Source: Flintibacter faecis
GTDB lineage: Bacteria > Bacillota > Clostridia > Oscillospirales > Oscillospiraceae
Assembly: GCF_014287875.1 (NCBI RefSeq)
Contig: NZ_JACOPN010000005.1
Coordinates: 62,001 to 126,000 of the forward strand
Length of the DNA stretch: 64,000 bases
Direction of reading: 5' to 3'
Shown here piece by piece: positions 17,890-28,853 of this stretch. The position numbers and the translations under genes are program-made. Under the pieces are notes generated by a model. It saw only the letters and a program-made list of their open reading frames with translations, did not search any database and was not told where the DNA came from. Numbering within the stretch: the first letter of the stretch is position 1; each line of letters opens with the position of its first letter.

Positions 17890-18240
17890 TTCTGTGAGTT
17901 AGGAGGTAGGAGGGATGAGGTAGGAGTTTTGGACAGGGTCAAAAGCCTTCCCCCTCCCAGGGGGAAGGTGGCATGGCGAAGCCATGACGGATGAGGGTGA
18001 GTATCGTGGATGCGGTGGTCATCGCGGGCCGACACAGTACCCGCAAGGGGTATGCCGCATCCGTAAGGCTCCTTCGTCGCCAACGGCTGCGCAAAGGTCG
18101 GCCCCTACGAGAGCCATCGTGACCTGCCGTAGGGGCGGACCTCTGTGTCCGCCCGTCGACAACGGATGCACCCCCGGAGGTCCCCCTCATCCGCCCCAGT
18201 GTGCTCACTGGGGCACCTTCCCCCAGGGGAAGGCTTTTTT
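17890..18240. repeat. Composite repeat, near-copy of 11312-11640
   Basis: Heptamers (17895-17930), a GCCTTCCCC arm, a GTAG-REP hairpin split by an H module (about 18042-18100), an intact GTAGGGGCGGAC hairpin (about 18130-18155) and a closing GCCTTCCCC arm with GCCCCAGTGTGCTCACTGGGGC in its loop. Confidence 0.85.
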
Positions 18241-18245
18241 CGTCT

Positions 18246-19658
18246 TTACGCCAGCTCCCCGAACAGGGACCACTTGTTGGCCCCGGTGATCTTCACGTCT
18301 TTGAACTGGCCCAGGGCAGACTTGTCGCCCACCACCCGGACCAGGCGGTTGCCGGGGGTACGGGCGGTGAGGTCATAGCGGCTGTCGTCGCTGAGGGCGT
18401 CCACCAGGCAGCGCACCGTCTTTCCGATGTAGGCGGCGTGCTTTTCCTCGGAAATGGCATCCTGCAGGGCGGTGAGGCGGTTGAAGTTGGCCAGCTTCTC
18501 CTCCCGGGACATGGGGTCGTCCATACTGGCGGCGGGGGTGCCCACCCGGGGGGAGTAGATGAAAGTGAACAGGGCGTCGTAGCGCACCTCCTCCAGCACC
18601 TTCAGGGTATCTTCAAACTCCTGCGTGGTCTCCCCGGGGAAGCCCACGATGATGTCAGAGGTGAGGACGATGTCGGGGATCAGGCTCTTCAGGTCCCGGA
18701 TCTTGGCCAGATAGTCCGCAATGGTGTGGCGGCGGTTCATGACCTTTAGAATGCGGTCGTTCCCCGCCTGGAAGGGCAGGTGGAGGACGGGGGCCACCTT
18801 TTCGCACCGGGCCATGGTCTCAAACAGCTTGTGGGTGGCATCCTTGGGGTGGGAGGTCATAAAGCGGATGAGAAACTCCCCCGGAATATCGTTGACCGCA
18901 GAGAGCAGGTCAGAGAAGTCCATGGGCTCGGGCAGGTCCTTGCCATAGGAGTTCACGTTCTGGCCCAGCAGGGTGATGTCTTTATAGCCCTGGGCGACCA
19001 GCCCCCGCACCTCCTCCAAAATGTCTTCGGGGGCCCGGGAGCGCTCCCGGCCCCGGACATAGGGCACGATGCAATAGGTGCAGAAGTTGTTGCAGCCGTA
19101 CATGATGGACACCCATGCCTTGATGCCGTCCTGGCGGACGGTGGGGATGCCCTCGGCGATGGACCCGGCCTCGTCGGCCACGGAGAAGATGCGCCCCCGC
19201 TGGGTGAGCAGGGTGTGGACCATCTCCGGGAACTTCCACAGGGCGTGGGGGCCAAAGACCAGGTCCACGTGGCGATAGGACTGGCGGATCTTCTCGGCCA
19301 CATGCTTCTCCTGCACCATGCAGCCGCACAGACAGATGAGCTGCTCCGGGTGGCGGCGCTTGGTGTGGACCAGAGCACCCACGTTGCCCAGCACCCGCTG
19401 CTCGGCGTGCTCCCGGATGGCGCAGGTGTTGATGACGATGATGCGGGCCTGCTCCGGGTCATCGGTAAAACCAAAGCCCATCCGCTCCAGATAGCCCCGG
19501 ATGCGCTCTGAATCGGCCTCGTTCTGCTGGCAGCCATAGGTGTCCACCAGGGCCAGGGGCTTGTCCGCCCACTGCCCGGTCACCCGGCAGATGTCGTCGC
19601 ACAGGGTCAGCTGGCGCTCCACCTCCGCCTGGGAAATCTGGGTGGTTTTTCGTTCCAT
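18246..19658 (-). CDS. miaB: tRNA-2-methylthio-N6-dimethylallyladenosine synthase
   Basis: A 470-residue radical-SAM methylthiotransferase. The N-terminal UPF0004 domain (TYGCQQNEADSE, NTCAIREHAEQR, CGCMVQ) binds one iron-sulfur cluster. The radical-SAM core has the CxxxCxxC motif in NNFCTYCIVPYVRG. A TRAM domain closes the C-terminus (TVRCLVDALS onward). It adds the methylthio group to i6A37 made by MiaA. The start at 19658 has GGAGGA upstream. It is the first gene of the miaB-mutS-mutL-miaA-hfq run, with its own promoter. Confidence 0.97.
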   Translation of the reverse strand: MERKTTQISQAEVERQLTLCDDICRVTGQWADKPLALVDTYGCQQNEADSERIRGYLERMGFGFTDDPEQARIIVINTCAIREHAEQRVLGNVGALVHTKRRHPEQLICLCGCMVQEKHVAEKIRQSYRHVDLVFGPHALWKFPEMVHTLLTQRGRIFSVADEAGSIAEGIPTVRQDGIKAWVSIMYGCNNFCTYCIVPYVRGRERSRAPEDILEEVRGLVAQGYKDITLLGQNVNSYGKDLPEPMDFSDLLSAVNDIPGEFLIRFMTSHPKDATHKLFETMARCEKVAPVLHLPFQAGNDRILKVMNRRHTIADYLAKIRDLKSLIPDIVLTSDIIVGFPGETTQEFEDTLKVLEEVRYDALFTFIYSPRVGTPAASMDDPMSREEKLANFNRLTALQDAISEEKHAAYIGKTVRCLVDALSDDSRYDLTARTPGNRLVRVVGDKSALGQFKDVKITGANKWSLFGELA

Positions 19659-19725
19659 AAAGTATTGTCCTCCGTTCCGGCGCATGTTCCGGCGCTTTCT
19701 TCGTGTTCATTTAAGTTAAGTAATT

Positions 19726-19754
19726 ATTTTATCATGGTGCCCGAAAAAACACAA
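19726..19754 (-). promoter_or_regulatory. Probable promoter of the miaB run
   Basis: On the minus strand TTGTGT (-35) and TAAAAT (-10) are separated by 17 bases, about 70 bases upstream of miaB. Confidence 0.55.
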
Positions 19755-19774
19755 GTGCGGGGAAGGGGAGAAAA

Positions 19775-20078
19775 CCCCAAAGCCCTCTCAGTCACGGCTA
19801 TCGCCGTGCCAGCTCCCCCACGGGGGGAGCCAAGGGGCGGCGGGTTCCGGGCGGATGGGGACATCCGCCCCTACAGAATGTGACGAATCTCGTCCGTAGG
19901 GGCCGCTGTCCCCAGCGGCCCGCCGGCGGCGCCGCACCCGCAATAGGAACGGATCACCGCGTCGGCCCGTTGGGCCTGCTCGCAATGACAGGCTTTTTTG
20001 ACCGCCTTGCCTCCCCCCTTGGGGGAGGTGCCCAGTGGGCACACTGGGCGGAGAGGGCCACGAGCGGCCCGGCCGCCC
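19775..20078. repeat. Composite repeat before the glyS promoter
   Basis: A GCCCTCTC element arm (about 19783-19830), a GTAG-REP pair (GGGCGGAT/ATCCGCCC ending about 19873; GTAGGGGCCGCTGTCCCCAG from 19896), a CATTGC arm with GGCCCGTTGGGCC centre (about 19955-19990) and a GCCTCCCCC arm ending in GAGAGGGC (about 20008-20058). Confidence 0.8.
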
Positions 20079-20099
20079 GTCAAAAACCCATTCTTACCC

Positions 20100-20128
20100 T
20101 TGACATTGCCGCAGTTCTGTAATAGAAT
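20100..20128 (+). promoter_or_regulatory. glyS promoter
   Basis: TTGACA (20100-20105) and TAGAAT (20123-20128) are separated by 17 bases, just before the T-box leader. Confidence 0.8.
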
Positions 20129-20134
20129 ACCCGT

Positions 20135-20370
20135 TAACAGCAACGACAGAGAACAGTACCCCGCATTCTGGTGGCAGAGAGAGGGCGGCCGGTGAGAGCC
20201 CTTCGACGGTGCGGCGGGAAGGCACTTCTGGAGCGCGGGCAGGAAATGGCCCGCCGGTCCCCGCCGTTATCGGGAGGAGAGTGCGCACCAGCCAGGTGCG
20301 AATTCAGGTGGAACCACGGACATGTTTATGTTCGCCCTGAGCCTTATTGGGCTCGGGGCGTTTTTTTCTG
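20135..20370 (+). promoter_or_regulatory. T-box riboswitch (glycine) upstream of glyS
   Basis: The leader has an AGAGAG box in stem I (about 20177), the conserved antiterminator element AGGTGGAACCACGG (about 20307-20320), and a terminator hairpin (CGCCCTGAGCC paired with GGGCTCGGGGCG, then TTTTTTT, about 20334-20368). Uncharged tRNA-Gly would bind the specifier in stem I and the antiterminator bulge, allowing read-through into glyS. The specifier is either GGC at 20221 or GGA at about 20230, both glycine codons. Confidence 0.88.
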
Positions 20371-20413
20371 CCCTGAGTCACAACAAAATCAAGACAGAAG
20401 GAGTTTGATCCCC

Positions 20414-21835
20414 ATGAAGAACACCGAAAAGACCATGGAAAAGATCGTCGCCCTGTGCAAGGGCCGCGGCTTCATCTTTTCCGGCAGCGAGATCTACGGC
20501 GGCCTGGCCAACACCTGGGACTACGGCCCCCTAGGTGTGGAGCTGAAAAACAACGTGAAGAAGGCCTGGTGGAAGAAGTTCGTCCAGGAGAACCCCTATA
20601 ACGTGGGTCTGGATGCCGCCATCCTGATGAATCCCCAGGTTTGGGTGGCCTCCGGCCATGTGGGCGGCTTTTCCGACCCCCTGATGGACTGCAAGGAGTG
20701 CAAGGAGCGCTTCCGTGCCGACAAGGTCATCGAGGACTGGTGCCAGGAGAACAAGTTCGATCTGGGCCACAGCGTGGATGCCATGAGCCAGACCCAGATG
20801 AAGGAGTTCATCGACGAGCACCAGATCGTCTGCCCCTCCTGCGGCAAATTCAACTGGACGGACATCCGCCAGTTCAACCTGATGTTCAAGACCTTCCAGG
20901 GCGTGACCGAGGACGCCAAGAACACCGTGTATCTCCGTCCCGAGACCGCCCAGGGCATCTTCGTCAACTTCCAGAACGTGCAGCGCACCACCCGGCGCAA
21001 GCTGCCCTTCGGCGTGTGTCAGGTGGGCAAGTCCTTCCGCAACGAGATCACCCCGGGCAACTTTACCTTCCGCACCCGCGAGTTCGAGCAGATGGAGCTG
21101 GAGTTCTTCTGCAAGCCCGGCACCGAGCTGGAGTGGTTCGCCTACTGGAAGCAGTTCTGCCACCAGTGGCTGCTGGACCTGAACATGAAGGACGAGAACC
21201 TGCGCCTGCGGGACCACGACCCCGAGGAGCTCAGCCACTATTCCAACGCCACCACCGACTTCGAGTTCGTCTTCCCCTTCGGCTGGGGCGAGCTGTGGGG
21301 CGTGGCCAGCCGGACCAACTTCGACCTGACCGCCCACCAGAAGACCTCCGGCAAGGACATGTCCTATTTCGACCAGGAGGCCAACGAGCACTATATCCCC
21401 TACGTCATCGAGCCCTCCCTGGGTGCCGACCGGGTGACCCTGGCCTTCCTGGTGGATGCCTATGACGAGGAAGTGGTGGACGCCGAGAAGAACGACGTGC
21501 GCACCGTGCTGCGTCTGCACCCCGCCCTGGCCCCCTACAAGTGCGCCGTGCTGCCCCTGAGCAAGAAGCTGGGCGAGAAGGGCCGCGAGATCCAGCAGAT
21601 GCTGTCCAAGTACTTCATGGTGGACTATGACGATGCCGGCTCCATCGGCAAGCGCTATCGCCGCCAGGACGAGATCGGCACCCCCTACTGCATCACCGTG
21701 GACTTCGAGACCGTGGGCGACGACAAGACCCCCGCCGACAACGCCGTCACCATCCGCGACCGCGACACCATGGAGCAGGTCCGCGTCCCCATCGACCAGC
21801 TGAAGAGCTGGCTGGAGGAGAAGCTGGCTTACTAA
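20414..21835 (+). CDS. glyS: Glycyl-tRNA synthetase, dimeric class II type
   Basis: A 473-residue single-chain GlyRS of the alpha2 type, not the GlyQ/GlyS tetramer. [20 protein letters not shown] opens the protein near residue 8; [12 protein letters not shown], the class II motif RPETAQGIF and the motif 2 region FRNEITP...[14 protein letters not shown] are present, with an anticodon-binding domain at about 370-473. It charges tRNA-Gly. A T-box leader of glycine type precedes it. The start at 20414 follows AGAAGGAG; the frame continuing upstream is T-box RNA. Confidence 0.97.
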   Translation: MKNTEKTMEKIVALCKGRGFIFSGSEIYGGLANTWDYGPLGVELKNNVKKAWWKKFVQENPYNVGLDAAILMNPQVWVASGHVGGFSDPLMDCKECKERFRADKVIEDWCQENKFDLGHSVDAMSQTQMKEFIDEHQIVCPSCGKFNWTDIRQFNLMFKTFQGVTEDAKNTVYLRPETAQGIFVNFQNVQRTTRRKLPFGVCQVGKSFRNEITPGNFTFRTREFEQMELEFFCKPGTELEWFAYWKQFCHQWLLDLNMKDENLRLRDHDPEELSHYSNATTDFEFVFPFGWGELWGVASRTNFDLTAHQKTSGKDMSYFDQEANEHYIPYVIEPSLGADRVTLAFLVDAYDEEVVDAEKNDVRTVLRLHPALAPYKCAVLPLSKKLGEKGREIQQMLSKYFMVDYDDAGSIGKRYRRQDEIGTPYCITVDFETVGDDKTPADNAVTIRDRDTMEQVRVPIDQLKSWLEEKLAY

Positions 21836-21856
21836 GCAAAAAGTTCAGAAAAGATA

Positions 21857-21895
21857 AGCCCCCCGCCGGAAATTTGCATTTCCAGCGGGGGTTTC
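21857..21895 (+). terminator. Terminator after glyS
   Basis: CCCCGCCGGAAAT and ATTTCCAGCGGGG pair around TTGC and are followed by a T-rich GTTTCTGTTT tract, about 20 bases after the glyS stop codon. Confidence 0.8.
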
Positions 21896-21896
21896 T

Positions 21897-22262
21897 GTTT
21901 GCCTTCCCCTGGGGGAAGGTGGCATGGCGAAGCCATGACGGATGAGGGGGAGCACGGGGGTGCATACGTTGTCGCCGGGCCGCTGGGGACAGCGGCCCCT
22001 ACGAAATCTATCGTAACCCGGCGTAGGGGCGGCTATTAGCCGCCCGCCCTCTCAGTCACGGCTTCGCCGTGCCAGCTCCCCCAAAGGGGGAGCCAAGACC
22101 AGACCCGAGGACCCCACCGAACCTTGCCTCCCCCCTCGGGGGAGGTGCCCCCGCAGGGGGCGGAGAGGGCCGCCCGCATCCCCCACCCTGTCATTGCGAG
22201 GAGCGCAGCGACGTGGCAATCCGTCCACCCGTCCAAAGCCTTCCCCACCCTGGGGGGAAGGC
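21897..22262. repeat. Composite repeat between glyS and the VWA gene
   Basis: A GCCTTCCCC arm (21901), a GTAG-REP pair (GGGCCGCT variant about 21977-22002; GTAGGGGCGGCTATTAGCC variant from 22023), a complete GCCCTCTC element (about 22047-22170), a CATTGC arm (22190-22223) and an inverted GCCTTCCCC arm. Confidence 0.85.
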
Positions 22263-22270
22263 TTTTCTCT

Positions 22271-23470
22271 TTATCTTGCCAGCAGCTTTTTCATGGCCTC
22301 CTCCAGGCCCTCCACGGTGAGGGGGAACATGGGGAAGACCCGGGCGATGGCGTCGTAGGTCTGGGTCCAATAGTCCCCCCACACGGGGCGCTCACTTGGG
22401 TTGAGCCAGACCACGTTGGTGTAGCGGCTTTTAAAGCGCTTGAGCCAATCTAACCCGCACTGGGGGCCGTCGCCGGTGTTGTTCCGGCCATAGTAGCCCC
22501 CCAGCAGCTCGTAGGGGGCCATCTGGGCATCCCCCACAAAGATGACCTTCCAGTCCCCGGGCAGGTTGGACAGCACCCAATCTGTCAGCACCGACTCCCT
22601 GGTCCAGAGCATGGGGTCTTTATACAGCCGGCCATAGACGCAGTTGTGGAAGTAGAACACCTTCAGGTCCTTGAAGTGCCCCGACTTGCTCACCGCCTGG
22701 AACAGGGAGGAGCACAGCTGGCTGTAGTAGTCCATAGAGCCGCCGGAGTCCATCAGCAGCAACACCTTCACCGTGTTCTCCCGGGGGCGCTTATAGCGCA
22801 CCTGCAGCACGCCGCCCTGGTCGGCGGTGTCCTTGATGGTGTTGTCCACGTCGAACTCCGTAGGGGGCAGGTCCACCAGGCCGGAGAACTGCCGCAGGCG
22901 GCGGAGGGCCACCTGGAACTGGCGGGTGTCCAGGGTGTTGTCCCGGCGGAAGTCCCGGAATTTCCGCTCCCCCGCCACCCGAAAGGCCCGGTGGTACATG
23001 GACTCGCCTCCCACCCGGATGCCCTTGGGGGACAGGCCGGAGTTGCCGAAGGTGGACATGCCGTGGGTCCCCACCCAATAGCTGCCCCCGTTGTGCTCCT
23101 CGTTCTGCTCCTGCATGCGCTCCTTCAGCATCCGCTCGATCTCTTCCTCGGAAAGGCCCATGTTTTTCAGGGCCTGCTCCTCGTCCCAGTTGGCATAGTC
23201 ATTCAGCACGTCGGGCCGGTTCAGCCAGTCCATCAGCTCCTGAGATACCTCCTGCTGGAAGGGCACGTCCCGGAAATACTCCAGAAACACCCGGTCAAAC
23301 CGGTCAAAGTCCGCCTCGCTCTTCACCAGCAGACAGCGGCACAGGTAGTAAAAGCCGGTGAAGCTGGACCCGTGCAGTCCCTTGTCCAGGGCCTCCATCA
23401 GGGACATCCACTCCGTCAGCGAGACCTTCAGGCCGCTGGAGCGGAGGAGATAGAGAAAATCCTCGAACAT
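22271..23470 (-). CDS. VWA-domain protein (CoxE/ViaA-like)
   Basis: A 399-residue protein. The N-terminal 200 residues are charged and helical, and the C-terminal half is a von Willebrand factor A domain (KVLLLMDSGGSM begins near residue 240). The MIDAS motif, usually DxSxS, reads DSGGS, so the first serine is a glycine. It lies four bases downstream of a MoxR-type AAA+ gene; such pairs work as chaperone or metal-insertion systems in which the ATPase remodels a client held by the VWA protein. The client is not evident here. Confidence 0.85.
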   Translation of the reverse strand: MFEDFLYLLRSSGLKVSLTEWMSLMEALDKGLHGSSFTGFYYLCRCLLVKSEADFDRFDRVFLEYFRDVPFQQEVSQELMDWLNRPDVLNDYANWDEEQALKNMGLSEEEIERMLKERMQEQNEEHNGGSYWVGTHGMSTFGNSGLSPKGIRVGGESMYHRAFRVAGERKFRDFRRDNTLDTRQFQVALRRLRQFSGLVDLPPTEFDVDNTIKDTADQGGVLQVRYKRPRENTVKVLLLMDSGGSMDYYSQLCSSLFQAVSKSGHFKDLKVFYFHNCVYGRLYKDPMLWTRESVLTDWVLSNLPGDWKVIFVGDAQMAPYELLGGYYGRNNTGDGPQCGLDWLKRFKSRYTNVVWLNPSERPVWGDYWTQTYDAIARVFPMFPLTVEGLEEAMKKLLAR

Positions 23471-23474
23471 AGGC

Positions 23475-24284
23475 TCACCGCCAGTTGCGCCGCAGGGCGT
23501 CCATGTCCTCGTTCTTCTTCAGCAGGACCCCCAGATAGGGCACCTCCTTCACCACCCGCTTGGGGTCCACGCCCCCGTGGACCAGGGCCTGGAGCCAGTC
23601 GATGATCTCGCTGGTGGAGGGCTTTTTCTTGATCTGGGGCAGCTGGCGGATCTTATAGAAGGCCTCCAGCACCTGGGTCAGCAGCTTGTCGTCCAGGTCG
23701 GGGAAGTGGACCCGGACGATCTGGGCCATCAGCTCCTTGTCCGGGAACTCGATATAGTGGAAGACGCACCGGCGCAAAAAGGCATCGGGCAGCTCCTTCT
23801 CCGCATTGGAGGTGATGATGACCACCGGGCGGTGCTTTGCCGTGACGGTGCGGCCCGTCTCCGGGATGTGGAACTCCATGCGGTCCAGCTCCCACAGCAG
23901 GTCGTTGGGGAACTCCAGATCGGCCTTGTCGATCTCGTCGATGAGGAGGATCACCTGCTCGTCGGCGGTGAAGGCCTCGCCCAGCTTGCCCAGCTTCACA
24001 TACTTTTCGATGTCGTCCACGCCCTGGCCGCCGAACTGGCTGTCATACAGCCGCTGCACCACGTCATAGACGTAGAGGCCGTCCTGGGCCTTGGTGGTGG
24101 ACTTGATGTTCCAGATCAGCAGCTTTTTATTCAGGGCGGCGGCAATGGCCTCGGCCAGCATGGTCTTGCCCGTGCCCGGCTCGCCCTTGATGAGCAGGGG
24201 CTTTTGCAGCACCATGGCGATGTTCACCGAGCGCATCAGCTCCTCCGAGGCCACATAGTCCTGGCTGCCTTTGAATTCGTTCAT
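23475..24284 (-). CDS. MoxR-family AAA+ ATPase
   Basis: A 269-residue ATPase. Walker A is GEPGTGKTMLAEAIA (about residue 38) and Walker B is LLIDEIDKAD (about residue 113). Sensor 1 is ITSN, and ELPDAFLRRCVFHY carries the arginine finger region. It forms a conserved pair with the adjacent VWA gene, and the shared strand and four-base gap imply co-transcription. MoxR ATPases assemble or activate enzyme complexes; the target is unknown. Confidence 0.9.
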   Translation of the reverse strand: MNEFKGSQDYVASEELMRSVNIAMVLQKPLLIKGEPGTGKTMLAEAIAAALNKKLLIWNIKSTTKAQDGLYVYDVVQRLYDSQFGGQGVDDIEKYVKLGKLGEAFTADEQVILLIDEIDKADLEFPNDLLWELDRMEFHIPETGRTVTAKHRPVVIITSNAEKELPDAFLRRCVFHYIEFPDKELMAQIVRVHFPDLDDKLLTQVLEAFYKIRQLPQIKKKPSTSEIIDWLQALVHGGVDPKRVVKEVPYLGVLLKKNEDMDALRRNWR

Positions 24285-24303
24285 GGGGTGTTTCCTCCTT
24301 GTG

Positions 24304-24342
24304 TTTTGAAAAAGGGCGCAGAAAATACTCTCTTTTCTGCGC
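24304..24342 (-). terminator. Terminator between rnhA and moxR
   Basis: On the minus strand GGGCGCAGAAAA pairs with TTTTCTGCGCCC and runs into TTTTTC. It ends the rnhA transcript before the moxR/VWA pair. Confidence 0.85.
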
Positions 24343-24348
24343 CCGGTT

Positions 24349-24786
24349 TTATTTGTATTTCTGGCTCTGGGCCACGGCCAGCTGGTCGCAGCGGTTGTTG
24401 TACTGATTCTCCGCGTGGCCCTTCACCCAGTGCAGGTGTACGTCGTGCTTTTCGTACAGGTCCAGCAGGCGGCCCCACAGGTCGGGGTTCAGGGCGGGCT
24501 TTTTGTCGCTCTTCACCCAGCCCCGGGCCCGCCAGCCTTTGGCCCAGCCCTTACCCAGGCCGTCGATGACGTATTTGGAGTCGGAGTACAGCTCCACCCG
24601 GCAGGGCTCCTTCAAAAGCTCCAGGGCGGAGATCACCCCGGTGAGCTCCATGCGGTTGTTGGTGGTCTGGGCCTCGCCCCCGGACAGCTCCTTGGTGTGG
24701 GGGCCATACATCAGAATGGCCCCCCACCCCCCGGGCCCCGGGTTGCCCGAACAGGCCCCGTCGGTGTAGATGGTGACAGTTTTCAT
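24349..24786 (-). CDS. rnhA: Ribonuclease HI
   Basis: A 145-residue RNase H that cuts RNA in RNA-DNA hybrids. The catalytic acidic residues are in [12 protein letters not shown] (Asp about 8), NNRMELTGV (Glu about 47), [10 protein letters not shown] (Asp about 68) and the C-terminal NNRCDQLA (Asp about 132). The start at 24786 has AGGAG nine bases upstream; the longer frame is repeat-derived. Confidence 0.96.
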   Translation of the reverse strand: MKTVTIYTDGACSGNPGPGGWGAILMYGPHTKELSGGEAQTTNNRMELTGVISALELLKEPCRVELYSDSKYVIDGLGKGWAKGWRARGWVKSDKKPALNPDLWGRLLDLYEKHDVHLHWVKGHAENQYNNRCDQLAVAQSQKYK

Positions 24787-24834
24787 GTTGGTGTTCTCCT
24801 GGTGCGTGGTGGGAGTGTCGATGGGTATCGGCGG

Positions 24835-25052
24835 TCCGGTGTAGGGGCGGATATCATCCGCCCGCGATACCCGTGCGCCAACGGTGGGCGGACACAGAGG
24901 TCCGCCCCTACAAAAGCCATCGTAACTCGCCGTAGGGGCCGACCTCCGTGTCGGCCCGTCGATGACCGGCAATTCTACCCCGGGCGGCTAATAGCCGCCC
25001 CTACGCCAAATGTCGGTGGCATTTCGTAGGGGCGGCCTTTGGCCGCCCGCGT
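24835..25052. repeat. Run of GTAG-REP hairpins of several stem types
   Basis: At least five hairpins are strung together: GTAGGGGCGGATATCATCCG (24841), GGGCGGAC/GTCCGCCC (about 24889-24910), GTAGGGGCCGACCTCCGTGT (24932), GGGCGGCT/AGCCGCCC (about 24980-25004) and GTAGGGGCGGCCTTTGGCCG (about 25027). No gene is seen. Confidence 0.9.
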
Positions 25053-25057
25053 GCCCC

Positions 25058-25495
25058 TCACTTCCCCCTCAAGATCTCTTCCTTCTTCTGCCGATACTCC
25101 TCGTTGGTATAGAGCCCGGCTTTTCTCAGGGTCTCCAGCTGTTCCAGCTGGCCGGTCTGGTCCAGGCAGATGGAGGGGATGTGGTCGTGCTGTTCTTTGC
25201 GGGGTGTGCGTTTGGTGACACTCTGATATGTGCGCTTGGCGGGCCCGGATATGGACAGGGCAGGGCCCTTGCTCTCCCGCCGGGGGGACAGGGGGGCGGA
25301 GGGCTTTTCTCCGTTCCCCCCCTGTTTTTTTGCCTGCTTCACCAGCAGAAATGCGGCGACGGCGGTCCACAGCAGGCCAAACAGGCCGGACATAGGCAGG
25401 ATGACAAAGATACCCACCAGCAGCAGGATCATGTTGGGGGAGAGCTTGTTGTTCCCCCTGTTTCGGCCGTTGTCTCCAAAGGAAGAAAGGCTCAT
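25058..25495 (-). CDS. SHOCT-domain membrane protein
   Basis: A 145-residue protein with a hydrophobic region of one or two helices (about residues 20-52, MILLLVGIFVILPMSGLFGL onward), a basic low-complexity middle, and a C-terminal SHOCT-like motif (QLEQLETLRKAGLYTNEEYR near residues 117-137). SHOCT modules are short oligomerisation or anchoring motifs at protein ends. It is followed by a REP run and preceded by gyrA with a three-base gap. Function unknown. Confidence 0.8.
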   Translation of the reverse strand: MSLSSFGDNGRNRGNNKLSPNMILLLVGIFVILPMSGLFGLLWTAVAAFLLVKQAKKQGGNGEKPSAPLSPRRESKGPALSISGPAKRTYQSVTKRTPRKEQHDHIPSICLDQTGQLEQLETLRKAGLYTNEEYRQKKEEILRGK

Positions 25496-25498
25496 AAT

Positions 25499-28012
<2,514 letters not shown>

Positions 28013-28044
28013 TTATGTGTTTCCTCCTTCGCACAGAGGCCGGA

Positions 28045-28329
28045 TCAAATCGTTTTATAAAAATCGCTCCACGCTGGGTTCGTTGTCTCGACCAGTTGGT
28101 TCTTTCGTTTTCTGCTCCAGGATTTTATCTGCTTTTCCCGTGCTATCGCAGCCTGGATATCTGGTGTTTCTTCAAAATAGACCAGCTTTGTGATGTTATA
28201 TTTGGCGGTAAAACTATCAGGGAAATGGTGGCTCCGATGTTCTGCCACGCGGCGCTCCAGATTGTTGGTCACACCAATGTAGAGCGCCACATTGGTCTGA
28301 TTGGCCATGATATAAACGTAATAGCTCAC
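28045..28329 (-). CDS. Small GIY-YIG nuclease-domain protein
   Basis: A 94-residue stand-alone GIY-YIG domain of the UPF0213/YhbQ type. The two core motifs read YYVYIMAN (position of GIY) and LYIGVTNNLERRV (YIG), followed by the catalytic-arginine segment and EHRSHHFPDSFTAKYN. These small proteins are related to UvrC/homing-endonuclease nuclease domains. Its place between gyrA and gyrB, next to tandem repeats, is unusual and suggests insertion. Its GC content looks lower than its neighbours (many ATT/TTT/ATA codons), also suggesting transfer. Confidence 0.9.
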   Translation of the reverse strand: MSYYVYIMANQTNVALYIGVTNNLERRVAEHRSHHFPDSFTAKYNITKLVYFEETPDIQAAIAREKQIKSWSRKRKNQLVETTNPAWSDFYKTI

Positions 28330-28364
28330 GGAATATCACAGCCTCCTATCATTTGTCCCTGCGG

Positions 28365-28853
28365 GGGACAGGACGGATTGCCACGTCGCTTCGCTCCTCG
28401 CAATGACAAAAATTACAGTCTCCGCTTTTATCGATACATTCCCAAAGTCAGCCATCTGTCAGCGCCGTTCCGGCTGGTTCAGAACTGCAAGCCCTCGGCT
28501 TCCTGTCATTGCGAGGAGGCCGCAGGCCGACGTGGCAATCCGTTCCCTGCGATGACAAAAATTTTGGTCTCTTTCTCTACCGAATCATTCGTAAAGTCAG
28601 CCATCTATCTGCGCCGTTCCGGCTGGTTCAGAACTGCAAGCCCTCGGCTTCCTGTCATTGCGAGGAGGCCGCAGGCCGACGTGGCAATCCGTTCCCTGCG
28701 ATGACAGAAATTTTGGTCTCTGTCTCTACCGAATCATTCATAAAATCAGCCATCTATCTGCGCCGTTCCGGCTGGTTCAGAACTGCAAGCCCTCGGCTTC
28801 CTGTCATTGCGAGGAGGCCGCAGGCCGACGTGGCAATCCGTTCCCCTTCGTCC
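28365..28853. repeat. 149-base unit repeated three times, ending in CATTGC elements
   Basis: Three head-to-tail copies start at 28403, 28552 and 28701 (each at ATGACAAAA or ATGACAGAA). Each unit has about 110 bases of non-palindromic sequence (shared CGCCGTTCCGGCTGG and AAGCCCTCGGCTTCC) and one CATTGC arm with a GGCCGCAGGCC centre. Units 2 and 3 are almost identical; unit 1 has diverged. An opposed CATTGC arm lies at 28373-28406. Confidence 0.9.

Noticed and set aside
28015..28704. Long plus-strand open frame across the gyrA-gyrB gap (peptides such as SCHCEEAAGRRGN)
   Set aside because: It is a translation of the tandem CATTGC repeat and the antisense of the GIY-YIG gene; no ribosome binding site or family match.
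28403..28850. Tandem array as a possible CRISPR
   Set aside because: Units are 149 bases and repeated almost whole, without short repeats alternating with unique spacers; no cas genes.
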